DNA of 64,000 bases from Urechis unicinctus (Eukaryota; Annelida; Polychaeta; Xenopneusta; Urechidae), in NCBI GenBank assembly GCA_034190875.2, contig CM067356.1, forward strand, positions 49,337,193 through 49,401,192, written 5' to 3'. The position numbers were made by a program, and so were the translations under genes. Below are positions 54,560-64,000 of the stretch, one piece after another. Positions within the stretch are counted from its first letter, which is position 1, and every line of letters begins with the position of its first letter. The notes under the pieces were generated by a model. That model saw only the letters and a list, made by a program, of their open reading frames with translations, did no database searches and was not told the DNA's origin.

Positions 54560-56284
54560 AATATGTGGTTTTTATCAGGATAACAAATGGAAATACCATA
54601 TATCTTACATTAAAACTCAGAACTCATATGGAATACCATATAGTCTTATAGTCTTTCTCGTACATAGATGCGACCACATTCATTATAACAATCCACCTTC
54701 TCATTTTATTCATTAATGGTAGACACGAAATTAAGACGAAGATGCATTATAGAATAGGGTGTCACATGTCACTAGGTTGATGGATTCAGTTTGTATTTTG
54801 AGAAATAATTGAACATCTACTTTTTATTTTCCAAAGTACATTCCAGACCAGCTCTTTGAACAAAAGCCAGACGATCACATAAAAAACCTTAGCCATGCTA
54901 TAGTGCTTGATAGACCGCAAAAGTTGTGGGAAAGGCTTTGTAGGTATTCACTGATTCTGGACTAACGAATAGTGTTAGAACTTGCCCGTGAATAAGTCAT
55001 ATATGTCTGTTATAAATATTTGATGATAGTGATTTTAAATTATTTTCGTCACAAACTGGACAGCATTTCCCTAACGTGTTTTTCTTTAATTTAGCCATGT
55101 CCCAACTCGTAGACAGGCAAGAACAACGGCTCTTACATATGTACCCTGCTTAACTCCCGCCAACAGTTCCTTCGCATCTTGCTGACGTAACATACGATAA
55201 GCTGGGCTCACACTTACCGATGGCTAGTTCGTCATTTGCTAAAAAAAACATAACAAATTGACTAACATAAATAGAGCTGTATTCGCCATTCAGGCGAATT
55301 TTTTTACCACGCTGTCAGCTGTCAAATCTTGTAAACATAACAAATGATTGTTGCATGTTGCAGGTCACATCCCTCTGTATATGTTGGCTTGTACTCGCTA
55401 GCCAACAAATGTGTAGCTTTTATGGTAAAAATCATGACGTTTGTGACAGAATAGTAATTTGTTCAGCTGCCATTGAAATTGATCGCACCAGGGCGCAATA
55501 TAGGTATGCTATAAAATTTATGCTTTAACTAAACAGGCATGTTAAATAGTGGCTATATTGTAACAGATATATGTATATAAATATGAATAAAACTGCAATG
55601 ACATTTCAGCTGAAGAAACATATTACCAAAACATGTCTAACAGGCATGACCTTAAGGAGTAATAATAAACGTTTTTATATGGACATTGTCCAAAATTCAT
55701 TAAGATATTTTTCCTTTTTTAAATTGTTATGTGGAACGAGTTGGCTTAACAAGTAATGACATGCTAGAGCTTTTGTGGTTTTGGAATGAGGTACTGTTTT
55801 ATTTTCGATTTTTTGGTTTACTTGTTTCCCACACAGGTGAGACATTAGTGAACATGGAATGAGATGAGCTTTTTCCCGACAAAAAAACAACTTGAAAGCA
55901 GCAGCTATGATTGGACTCGCACCAATGGTGCAAGAGTTTTGCTTGGTATTCACAAAGGTGTAGCAACTAGGTGACTGCCAGTCTATCAAAATGATAGGCA
56001 CAAGTTGTATTTACCTCCTACACAGTAGCATGAAATAGAGAATTATCATACTAGTATTTATTCTTCCCATAAAATGTAAGATAAATTTGTAAAGGGCAAA
56101 CTCTTTTAAACAATACTGTATGAGTTCAGCTCTAGCTTCAATATATCTTAATACAACTCACAAGAGATGCAGGTTTAGTTTCATCATGAATATATATTCA
56201 GACCGTGAAAGTAATCGCCAGTACAATCACAACTCTAAGGAGAAAATACATATGTTGTAATGGATTATCTTCATTATTTACAAC
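54560..56284. other. No gene seen
   Basis: AT-rich, apparently unique sequence with short frames. I found no repeat shared with other parts of the window and no family motif. Confidence 0.5.
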
Positions 56285-56485
56285 AGATTCAAGAATGATA
56301 TATCGAACTTTGTCACAACTCGCTGCATGGCTCATAGATTGCAGTTAGCTAGTGAAAAAGCTGCCAACAAGGTTCCATTTATGGTAAAATACATAGGTAC
56401 TCAGAACATGTTTGCCAAAGCTCTAAAATATTCCCCCAAACTGCAGTTGATTTTGGCTAACAGCAAGAAAAGGCGAACAAGATAA
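56285..56485 (+). pseudogene. hAT-like transposase fragment
   Basis: A 66-codon open stretch reads RFKNDISNFVTTRCMAHRLQ, LASEKAANKVPFMVKYIG and ALKYSPKLQLILANSKKRR. The CMAHRLQLA segment followed by a KYxxxxxxx...YSPK segment is characteristic of the hAT catalytic region in KIAA1586/ZNF862-like proteins. It is isolated, without the N-terminal finger or C-terminal dimerisation part, so it is a remnant. A hAT C-terminal piece lies at 13.0-13.4 kb but is far away. Confidence 0.55.
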
Positions 56486-57375
56486 CACACGTGTTTTCAT
56501 TAGATTTTTGCTGTTATATTAAGCAGTAGTAAAATTAGGACTCTTTCTCAGCAATATCATGGTCATTAGATTATGTTATATTGTTTAACGCTATTGTTCA
56601 AAAATTGTATTGCTTTTGCATGGTACTGTACGGCACCTCTTATTTTTACTTTATCTTTGGCAGAGGAGAGCCAGGATCACATATATTCTTTTAAAGTTGT
56701 GCTCACAGTTGGTATGGTAAAAGGTTATGTTTTCACTGACCCAGATAATTTTTTGTTTGTATTACATAGCATTTATGTATAGCAAAGCATAATCATGAAT
56801 GATTTTGTATTTATTTTGATTGAGATTTTAGTCTGATAGTTAATGTTTTTCAGTCTAGTCCCATTTTATTTTGTTGAGAATGCTCAGAAAGTCTACTTTG
56901 TTTGGTGCTGACGCTAAGAATGCTCGAGTTTGTCAGTGGTGCACTTGAATTTTGCATTATACGACCACGTCAACAAGAATACAAAGAATTGTTTTCCCGT
57001 TAGCCAGTGTTGGCTAAAGAAAAACAAATTTGGCCAAAATCAAATCATTGATTTGAGCCAAATGGCTAAACAAAGAAAAGTCGAAAGAGTGAGCCCAGAT
57101 AAGCTGTATTGCCCAGTGATACAAATGCGCATCCGCTATTTCGCCTTTCCTGCCTGCCCTATCCACCTCTTGCCAGTATTGTGCAACTTTGCGCATTTGC
57201 CCCAGTAAATTATTATGGTTATATATGGGCTGTCAATGCGACCGTTGATACCAGTGAGCTTAGCTGGCTGTCATGTTTCCTGAACTCTGTTAGCGGCATC
57301 ATTGAAGATCGAGAATATTGAAAAATTAGCGCAGGAGCTGTAAGAGGCGTTGGGCCTAGATTCGTGTTTGTGTAG
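56486..57375. other. No gene seen
   Basis: AT-rich sequence. Short frames with hydrophobic stretches (56573-56782) have no recognised family. Confidence 0.45.
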
Positions 57376-57482
57376 TGTGGTGACGTAAGACACCGCCGTG
57401 GTCCAAGGGCCTTAAAGCGTATGACACCTCTGATGATTTCAGCCCTAAACGTGTCAGCGTGAGTAAATCACCCCCCCCCCCC
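57376..57482 (+). repeat. Direct repeat, left copy (possible LTR start)
   Basis: TGTGGTGACGTAAGACACCG, CGTGGTCCAAGGGCCTTA, AAAGCGTATGACACCTCTGA, GATTTCAGCCCT and GTCAGCGTGAGTAA recur at 61239-61350 in the same order. A 12-base C run ends the left copy. The copies bracket the integrase-PHD remnant, so they could be LTR remnants. Confidence 0.65.
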
Positions 57483-57689
57483 TTTACGCACGGAAGAGTC
57501 TTACGGAAGTGTAGAGAAGCTAACATTGAATCAGGAGAAGATAATCACCACCGACACAACACGCCGAAAACACCACAGCAGTATAAGGTAAGCAGGATTG
57601 AGAAAATACTATATTGGTGTATGAAGTGGGGTTCATCACTTCACATCTAATTAAGTGTTGCCCGCGTCACTACCAATGCATTTGTCGCA

Positions 57690-58360
57690 GCTGGCCGGTG
57701 CACTCAGGGCTTCAGTCAACAGAAATACAGGTTGTACGGCTCAAGCTGGTGCGGGAAGTAAATGTACCGGCACACCTGATGTTCCCTCATCATACAGGAG
57801 GAGAAGTGGAGGAAGCATATCACGACACCCAGCTAACAAGTGAGATAGGCCGTGCCCATGATGTTGCCCGGACTAAGCTCCAAACCTCACTGCATTGCAT
57901 GAACCGTAACTACAATGTCCGCTTAGTCGAAAGGTCGTATAAGAAAGGGGATCTGGTGTATATCCTAGATACGGCCACCTTGGAGGGGAAATGTAGGAAG
58001 CCGAGTCCTCCCTGGAAAGGACCTGCGGTCATCGTAAAGCGCATATCCGACTTTCTATTCATAGTGCAACTGAGAAATGCAATATTTATGGTCAACCACG
58101 ACCGCATTAAGCCCTGCAAAGACGGGAATCTGCCAAAGTGGGTAGAGAATTGGCAGAAATAACGCCAAAAGGGACAAGAAGTAGGCGAAGGTGACGAAGA
58201 GCTGTATTGCATTTGCCACCAACCTTGTCACGGGCGTTTCATGATCCAGTGCGACTTGTGTCACGAATGGTTCCGTTGCACTTGCGTGAACGTCACGATG
58301 ACAGATGCACTCAGTATAGATAAGACCCGGTGTGGGCGCTGGAGACTAAGTCATTGACTA
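57690..58360 (+). pseudogene. Gypsy integrase C-terminus followed by a PHD finger, in-frame stop between
   Basis: 57770-58160 reads VPAHLMFPHHTGGEVEEAYH, ARTKLQTSLHCMNRNYNVRL, YKKGDLVYILDTATLEG, PPWKGPAVIVKRISDFLFIV and FMVNHDRIKPCKDGNLPKWV, ending NWQK. This is the GPY/F C-terminal domain of a gypsy integrase. A TAA stops it at 58160-58162, but the same frame continues through an acidic linker (EVGEGDEE) into YCICHQPCHGRFMIQCDLCH, EWFRCTCVNVTMTDALSIDK and TRCGRW, a PHD-type zinc finger. Two zinc ligands look altered: the His expected after the WF reads Arg, and the last Cys reads Trp. The integrase core is absent upstream. The finger is therefore fused to pol in origin and now decaying. A second remnant lies at 1080-1400 on the minus strand. 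Confidence 0.75.
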
Positions 58361-58379
58361 TACACCACTTGATTTCAGG

Positions 58380-58562
58380 ATGGCAACTCGCAAAGAGAGT
58401 GGTATTGTGGCCAGGGCAATAAAGGAGGGTCTAATACCCGCGAATTCCCTGGTGGAGCAATGAGACCGCGTTACCATTTTGTCCGAGAGGTGGCAGCACA
58501 GAGCAATGCGGTCCGAAGCTCGACCGGAAGTTATCGCCGCAATTCGCTCACTTCACGGCTAA
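58380..58562 (+). pseudogene. Short ORF after the PHD finger, one in-frame stop
   Basis: Directly after an acceptor-like TTGATTTCAGG comes an ATG frame: MATRKESGIVARAIKEGLIP, ANSLVEQ, a TGA, then DRVTILSERWQHRAMRSEAR and PEVIAAIRSLHG before TAA. The helical, charged pattern and position suggest another product of the same retroelement, possibly reached by splicing. No family recognised. Confidence 0.35.
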
Positions 58563-61238
58563 CGCGTTCACACAAAATATTCGTTTCAATTTTGTTCCAC
58601 TGCGACGAAGTACTGTTTAGAATAAAGCTGTCACTGTCAATGCGCTGTGCGTAGCGGACGAGCAGCTTCGAAACGCTGTGAAACTGGCTGTCAACATACC
58701 AACCTTTTCAATAAGAAGAACCGACTGATAGGGAAAGTGGTGCAGTCCGACAGTTTGATCTCCAACAACAGGGTGCTTATTGAGCGCATTATAGGTTTAT
58801 GAAAAATCTTCAAAATCTTGGGAGAACCAATGAACCACCGTGAGGTCCAGATTTCCTCCACAAAATCTTTGTCTGTTATACACTATGCAACTTTCGGCAG
58901 TTCATCGTCCCCACAACTGCCTAACATAATGGGTAGTGCTTGTGAATTGTGGACGAGAGGATATCAAAAGTATTTATGAATTTCCAATTCAGGGTGTAAC
59001 ATCATATGAATATCATTCAAAGGTCTTGTGTAGTTTTCATTTTATACAATGAATTGATATATGTAATTTATAATACATCCTCACTTTAGTGCTCTTACTA
59101 TCGTGAAGATAACCTAGTCATGTTTGTCTCTTTTATTAAGCAAGTTGATAATGGAACTGTGGATTCTCACTGAGTACAGAAATAAATTAAAACTGTTAGG
59201 ACTTCAAAATCTCAGAGTTTATCATACATTCCACAACAGACAATATACAACTAGTGGTACTGGTGAATAATTATTTAAGGAAAAAGAAGACTACACAAAC
59301 TCAGTAACAGAGATTATGAAAATACATGGAATCAAGCACAGCATCTTTGAAGGGGTCCCTGAAAAGAAACCCTAACTTTGCAACCATAGCAGAAATAAAG
59401 TCATTGTCACGGGTCACTGGAACAATATCCACGAGGTGACAAAATCTACAGTTTGCACAAAACAACTAGCCCTGAATCTGGTAAAAGTAGTCATGTTGGC
59501 TGATGAGGGTCAGCTGAATGTTCACACTGACCAGGTATGGCCTCGAGACAGGAGTGACAGGTTTGTCCCAGGTTATGTAGTGGCACTTGGCATCAACAAT
59601 CAGGTCATCAGACACAACACCATCTGTTGAGCACGCTAGGCAAGGTGAGTTTGGGACTTTTGCCCCAGCCAACCCGGCATATTTCCTCAGAGCCACAAGC
59701 TTATTATGGATGCCGTGGTTAATGGCTTTGACGCGAACCTGGCTTTCGGACCATGTTCGTTTTGATTGTGGTTTTGCATAGCCTAACTAACTGGGAGGAC
59801 TACAATCTCTTGCATCTTTCCACGTGCCAAGCTTTGTTACTGACTCGTCCTAGAGTTATGTCCCTCACCTCTTCGCACTGAGTCTCTATGATGTGGGTGA
59901 GGTCTTCATGTTAGAGGAATTCATCAAGTGGTCATTGACAATCCCATATTGGTTTGCAGGGGGGAAGAGCAGCGGGATAGGCATGCTGCAGGTGGATGTG
60001 GACGCCAAGTTGACACATTTGTTCGGCATTGAGCGGTAACTGTATGGCCATTCCAAGAAGTTGCTGACTTCAGCTCTGAGCCTTGACAGGCGATCGCTGC
60101 TTCAGCTTTATTTTCAATTGTTGTAAGATTAGACGACCGTGCTTATCGATAAATGATGATTTTCCACAAGGTTATCAACGATATAAATCAAAAGGTTCGA
60201 TCAAAAATATAGCAGGACTCGACGTTGCGCAATCTTCTATGTAAACCGCGTGTATTTGACTACAGGAAGCGGGCGAGGGACCGCATTGCTCTGTGCTGCC
60301 GCACAGCGGATTAAAACTTGCTGTCTCTCATTGATGATGTGCCCCAGAAAAACGGGGGCACAACGAGTAAAAGCATTAAGCCACCAGGTGACGATAACGA
60401 AAGCGTGAAGGGACCAGCAGTGGTTACGGTTGGCAGCTAAGACAGCGCTGTCTCTGCAGCTCGAGTGCCATGAGTGGATTCATCATTATGTGTTCACCAT
60501 CGGCCTGCCTAGCAGTAGGCGCGTCCAAGCTCCATTGCCAGCCGGATCAAGCAGGTACTACAGACTCGCTCTAGACCCGTCCTTGCCACAAGTTGCGGCT
60601 AATGAAGGCGCCTGTGACCCGGAGCGGACGTAGCTAGTTCAGGGAAGGGCATAGGCAGCAGCCACCCTGACTTCGCAGGGCCAGGATTAGAGTCCGTGTT
60701 CCAAACCTCGGGGGAGGGCATAAGCAGCCTATTTGACACAGCTTAGTGCCCATGTAACGAACCTCTGGCTAGGGGTGACACTGGAGCAGAGGCTTCGACG
60801 TCTTCAATGAAGCTGGAATATACAGGGGGAATGCTCAGATTCCGAACCTGTATCCATCCTTGGTCAGTTGTTGGGTAAAGGGGAGTATTTCAATCGTCCA
60901 GGTTCTCCACTAAGTTCACATAGACCATTCAGTCCTCCCTGCTGAATGGTCAACATGCCCTACACCACATGCTGTCCATCCTGGAGCCCCAGTATGTGCT
61001 GGTTGTGCTCATCCGGGGAGTTAAGTGAGATGACGACACGGAGGCATATTGCTTGGTCAGATGCCCCGAAAGCAGTGGATTCACCTCCACTACTGGCCTG
61101 AACACTTGCCGACTCTACAATATGTGAGGGGGGGGGGGGGGGGGGGGGGGGGCATATCGGTCCGAGGGAGGTGGGAAAACGAGGGTGGGGACTATCTCCA
61201 TCATCATAAGGTGTGGGGGGGGGAGGGGGTGGAGTTAG
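58563..61238. other. No gene seen; 25-base G run
   Basis: About 2.7 kb with many short frames and no recognised domain. A perfect 25-base G run lies at 61128-61152, with a further G-rich stretch at 61213-61230. If the flanking direct repeats are LTRs, this would be internal sequence of the PHD-bearing element, but I see no coding evidence for that. Confidence 0.4.
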
Positions 61239-61350
61239 TGTGGTGACGTACGTCACCGCTGTGGTCCAAGGGCCTTAACGTGACGATGTCACATTAAAGC
61301 GTATGACACCTCTGAGGATTTCAGCCCTTAATATGTCAGCGTGAGTAATA
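61239..61350 (+). repeat. Direct repeat, right copy (possible LTR)
   Basis: Matches 57376-57482 block by block, with an extra 20-base insertion (AACGTGACGATGTCACATT-like) between CCTT and AAAGCGTATG. Its sequence continues differently from the left copy after GTGAGTAA. Confidence 0.65.
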
Positions 61351-61480
61351 CACGTCCACCCTTGTGCGGTCATATTCTTGACCCGCATAATCTGGATACC
61401 CCTGCATCGCTCAAAAGCTGTCATGTATTGCATTATACCTACTACGCTCTTAAGCTGTGACTCACTCGCAGTTTGGTTTA

Positions 61481-62950
61481 GCCCTACAAGACGTCTTCTT
61501 CTCTTAAACCGACGCAATGTAAAAAAAAATTAGATCGATTCCGTCAACTACCAAACACCAAACATACCCAAGTGATGGAGTTTTAGAATGATGTTCACGG
61601 ACAATTTTATCCCTGGTCGGCGAGGGATTTCATCTATGGTAATTATTTATAGTTCGATCAATTTGGGAAGCGGTAAAAAGTCCGAAACACAGCAACATGT
61701 TTGTTTTCAAGTTCAAGACCACGTGCATCGCGCATGCTCAGAATGACGTGACCCATCGACGACTAGTGCTAAGGCAATGCGGATGAGGCGGCGGGATATA
61801 GCGGGAAATCACGCGACCCAATATTTTCCAAAATGGCGGTCATCGTATCGCGATTTTTCGGAAATGATATATAAATGGCATTTCTTGAAGATTAGCGTAG
61901 AGTGGTTTTTTTTTGTGCGTTAGGAATTTTTTTTGTACAGGCTCTTGATATATGTTATTTTCTAGATGCGTTATGTAGCACATTAGCCAAACGCTTTTTC
62001 TTGGACGCGCGGAAAATGTTGAAGCAGAGCGGTATATATTCATATTACCGTTCGACCGGAGCTAAGTTTGGTTGTATATCTCTCGCGCCAAAACAGTCAA
62101 AATGTAACGCGTATCCCTGTAGGAGGAGTGATAATTAAGTATGGCCTCAATACAGAGACGATTTCTATAACCTCGGAAAAGGCCTGTTTATTTTGGTACT
62201 ATCAAAAATTGACACTGCTACACGAGAATGCTCCCTCTAAATTTTTTGACAGGATAAGTGAAACACGGAATTTACAAAAACCTGACGTCATGTTTCCAAA
62301 AGGAAATTACCGAACAGCTTAATGCGTTTAGTATGATTGGAGACCGACTTTTGACACGTTATGATGACTAGCAACGATTCATCTAACATGATGACGCAAT
62401 AGGCGTATCATAATGTTTTCTCCTTTTATTTGGGGTTAAGTTTTTTGGTGCGTTAGGACATTTTTTTTGTACTGGCTCTTGATATATGTTATTTTCTAGA
62501 TGCGTTATGTAGCACATTAGCCAAACGCGTTTCTTGGACGCTTGAAAAATGTTGAAGCAGAACGGTATATATTCATATTACCGTTCGACCGGAGATAGGT
62601 TTGGTTGTATTTCTCTCGCGCCAAAACAGTAGAAATGAAACACATATCCCTGTTGGAGGAGCGATAATTAAATATGGCCTCAATACAGAGAAGATTTCTA
62701 TAACCTCGGAAAAGGTACTATCAAAAATGGATACTGCTGCACGAGAATGCTCTCTCTAAATGTTTTGACAGGATAAATGAAACACGGAATTTACAAAAAC
62801 CTGGCGTCATGTTTCCAAAAGGAATTTACCCAACAGCTTATTGCGATTAGTATAATTGGAGACCGACTTTTGACACGTTATGATGACTAGCAACGATTCA
62901 TCTAACATGATGACGCAATAGGCGTATCATAATGTTTTCTCCTTTTATTT
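61481..62950 (+). mobile_element. TIR-family element with a tandem 533-bp duplication
   Basis: Left end GCCCTACAAGACGTCTTC at 61481 matches the terminus of the intron-1 element. From 61665 it follows the copy at 51.1-51.5 kb in inverse orientation. The block starting GTGCGTTAGGA at 61915 repeats at 62448 with the same downstream order (GATGCGTTATGTAGCACATT, CCGTTCGACCGGAG, TGGCCTCAATACAGAGA, CACGTTATGATGACTAGCAA, AGGCGTATCATAATG), ending at 62431 and 62950. The period is 533 bp. No matching right end (CCTGTAGGGC) is found in the window. Frames are short, with no transposase recognised. Confidence 0.75.
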
Positions 62951-63289
62951 ATCAAACGTTTAGTAATGAAAGCTTTATATCCTTGTTACTATCGACATTC
63001 GCAACGACACATAAGTGAGTAAACTATAAAGCGATTCAACACGTTTGATATTGATGGCTAAATTACGGTTGGGAGATAAAAACTGATCAGTTGAAACCAG
63101 ATCGACGTTAGATAAACCCTTCCAAATAGACACATTTTGAGCGACACGTGTGACGTAACGCTCATTTATCCATGCCGCTGATTTGTCCAGAGTACATAGT
63201 CTCCATGATACACGGTTCGTGCTTAAGCTAATTTGAAATTCGTATCTGTTTGGTCCTTGCAGAAGCATCCCAACCCCGTGTGGGGTGTG
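62951..63289. other. No gene seen
   Basis: A 97-codon minus frame (62975-63268) has no recognised family and no exon signals I would trust. Confidence 0.45.
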
Positions 63290-63685
63290 GTGGGTGACAC
63301 TTGGCCTGATGCCGGGTGGTTGTGTGCCGCGTGACCTCGAAAACCGTTAAAAAGTGTCGCAAAATCTCAAACTCTTATCAGCTGATTTCTGATTACGTAC
63401 AGTAACAACTTCGCGCGCTTGCACGGTCAAGCGTGTGATTCACACATCGACCAATAATTGCATTTGCATTGTCAATGATCGGTGAGAAATCCCGAGAGAA
63501 AAATCTCGACATACTGAAACAAAATATATATTAAACCCGCTCTACAGATGGGAAGAGAAAAACATACCTCGTCGAACAAAATGAAGCCCCCACAAAATCC
63601 GTCGTACCGATTGCAGGTGGAAAACATAACCCGTCGTACAAGCCGAGAGGCCAAAAAAATATACCCCGTTGCGCGGCACGTATAT
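63290..63685 (+). repeat. Fragment related to the arm of the 7.2-9.0 kb palindromic element
   Basis: Contains GTGTGCCGCGTGACCTCGAA, AACCGTT, and spaced CCGTCGTACAAG-like motifs (near 63567, 63600, 63630, 63665) alternating with AAAAA-rich spacers, as in the arms at 7495-7680. Only one arm-like portion is visible. Confidence 0.55.
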
Positions 63686-64000
63686 ACTACCTATATACAC
63701 TTAAGTGTCTCCCTCCACCCCTCCGCGAAGCTATACACTCTTTGGTCTTGCAAACTAGGATAAGATATGCTCACCAACCATCAGGCTCACATCTGTTGAG
63801 TGCCAAATTCATAACAAACCTACCCTTCATCATAACGTACCCTCTCAGTCATCAGTTGATGGAGTAACCCCCAACAGGTTATATTAATTATACGCCCCAG
63901 TTTCCCAGATCCACAAGTGACCTACATGTCACCTGCCACTTCCCCCCTCTCCTCATTCATACCCCATATTCCACAGCCACATGACCTTCCTGCCCAGGCA
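63686..64000. other. No gene seen to window end
   Basis: Pyrimidine-rich sequence with short frames only. Confidence 0.5.

Noticed and set aside
59436..60633. Several 60-75 codon frames at 59.4-60.6 kb
   Set aside because: No recognised domain, no splice pattern and no repeat relation; I cannot support a gene.

Overview
This window is nuclear DNA from an animal, most likely a marine invertebrate. Two conserved animal genes are present, one with GT-AG introns. Nearly everything else is transposable-element debris typical of large, repeat-rich invertebrate genomes: DIRS-like elements, several Ty3/gypsy lineages, hAT fragments, terminal-inverted-repeat (TIR) elements, SINE-like repeats and long AT, CT and poly-G tracts. 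I cannot fix the phylum. No bacterial operons, CRISPR arrays or convincing tRNA/rRNA genes were seen.

Host genes. (1) A complete four-exon ERp29-like gene on the + strand (coding 11698-16855, 249 aa, signal peptide, HQEL end). Just upstream are two motifs resembling unfolded-protein-response elements. Its first intron holds an antisense hAT fragment and a 780-bp TIR element. (2) An intact, intronless iduronate-2-sulfatase-like gene on the - strand (44289-45947, 552 aa, CAPSR formylglycine motif). Both products act in the secretory pathway or lysosome, but nothing shows that they are linked functionally. A third, weak candidate is a single exon at 49435-49553.

Layout. 1-5.5 kb: remnant of a gypsy integrase followed by a PHD finger (-), SINE-like repeats and a 183-bp tandem repeat. 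6-10 kb: a DIRS-like element split twice, once by a 1.74-kb near-palindromic TIR element with a 6-bp target duplication. 11-17.4 kb: ERp29 locus. 17.5-22.5 kb: DIRS reverse-transcriptase and tyrosine-recombinase remnants, a 29-bp minisatellite and LTR-like sequence. 22.9-31.1 kb: diverged tandem duplications, then a broken minus-strand Ty3/gypsy element with three zinc knuckles. 31.8-41.3 kb: a head-to-tail dimer of a second Ty3/gypsy element in the order LTR-body-LTR-body-LTR. 41.4-44 kb: solo LTR and SINE-like copies. 44.3-46 kb: sulfatase gene. 46.3-54.5 kb: further gypsy, DIRS and TIR remnants. 54.5-64 kb: sparse sequence with an hAT scrap, a second gypsy integrase plus PHD remnant between direct repeats, and a tandem 533-bp repeat.

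The observations I find most worth checking are the LTR-sharing dimer whose two bodies carry the same disabling lesions, the two independent integrase-PHD remnants, the palindromic TIR element with an empty site that can be read across, and the possible stress-response control of the ERp29 gene. I did not find a convincing undescribed cellular system.
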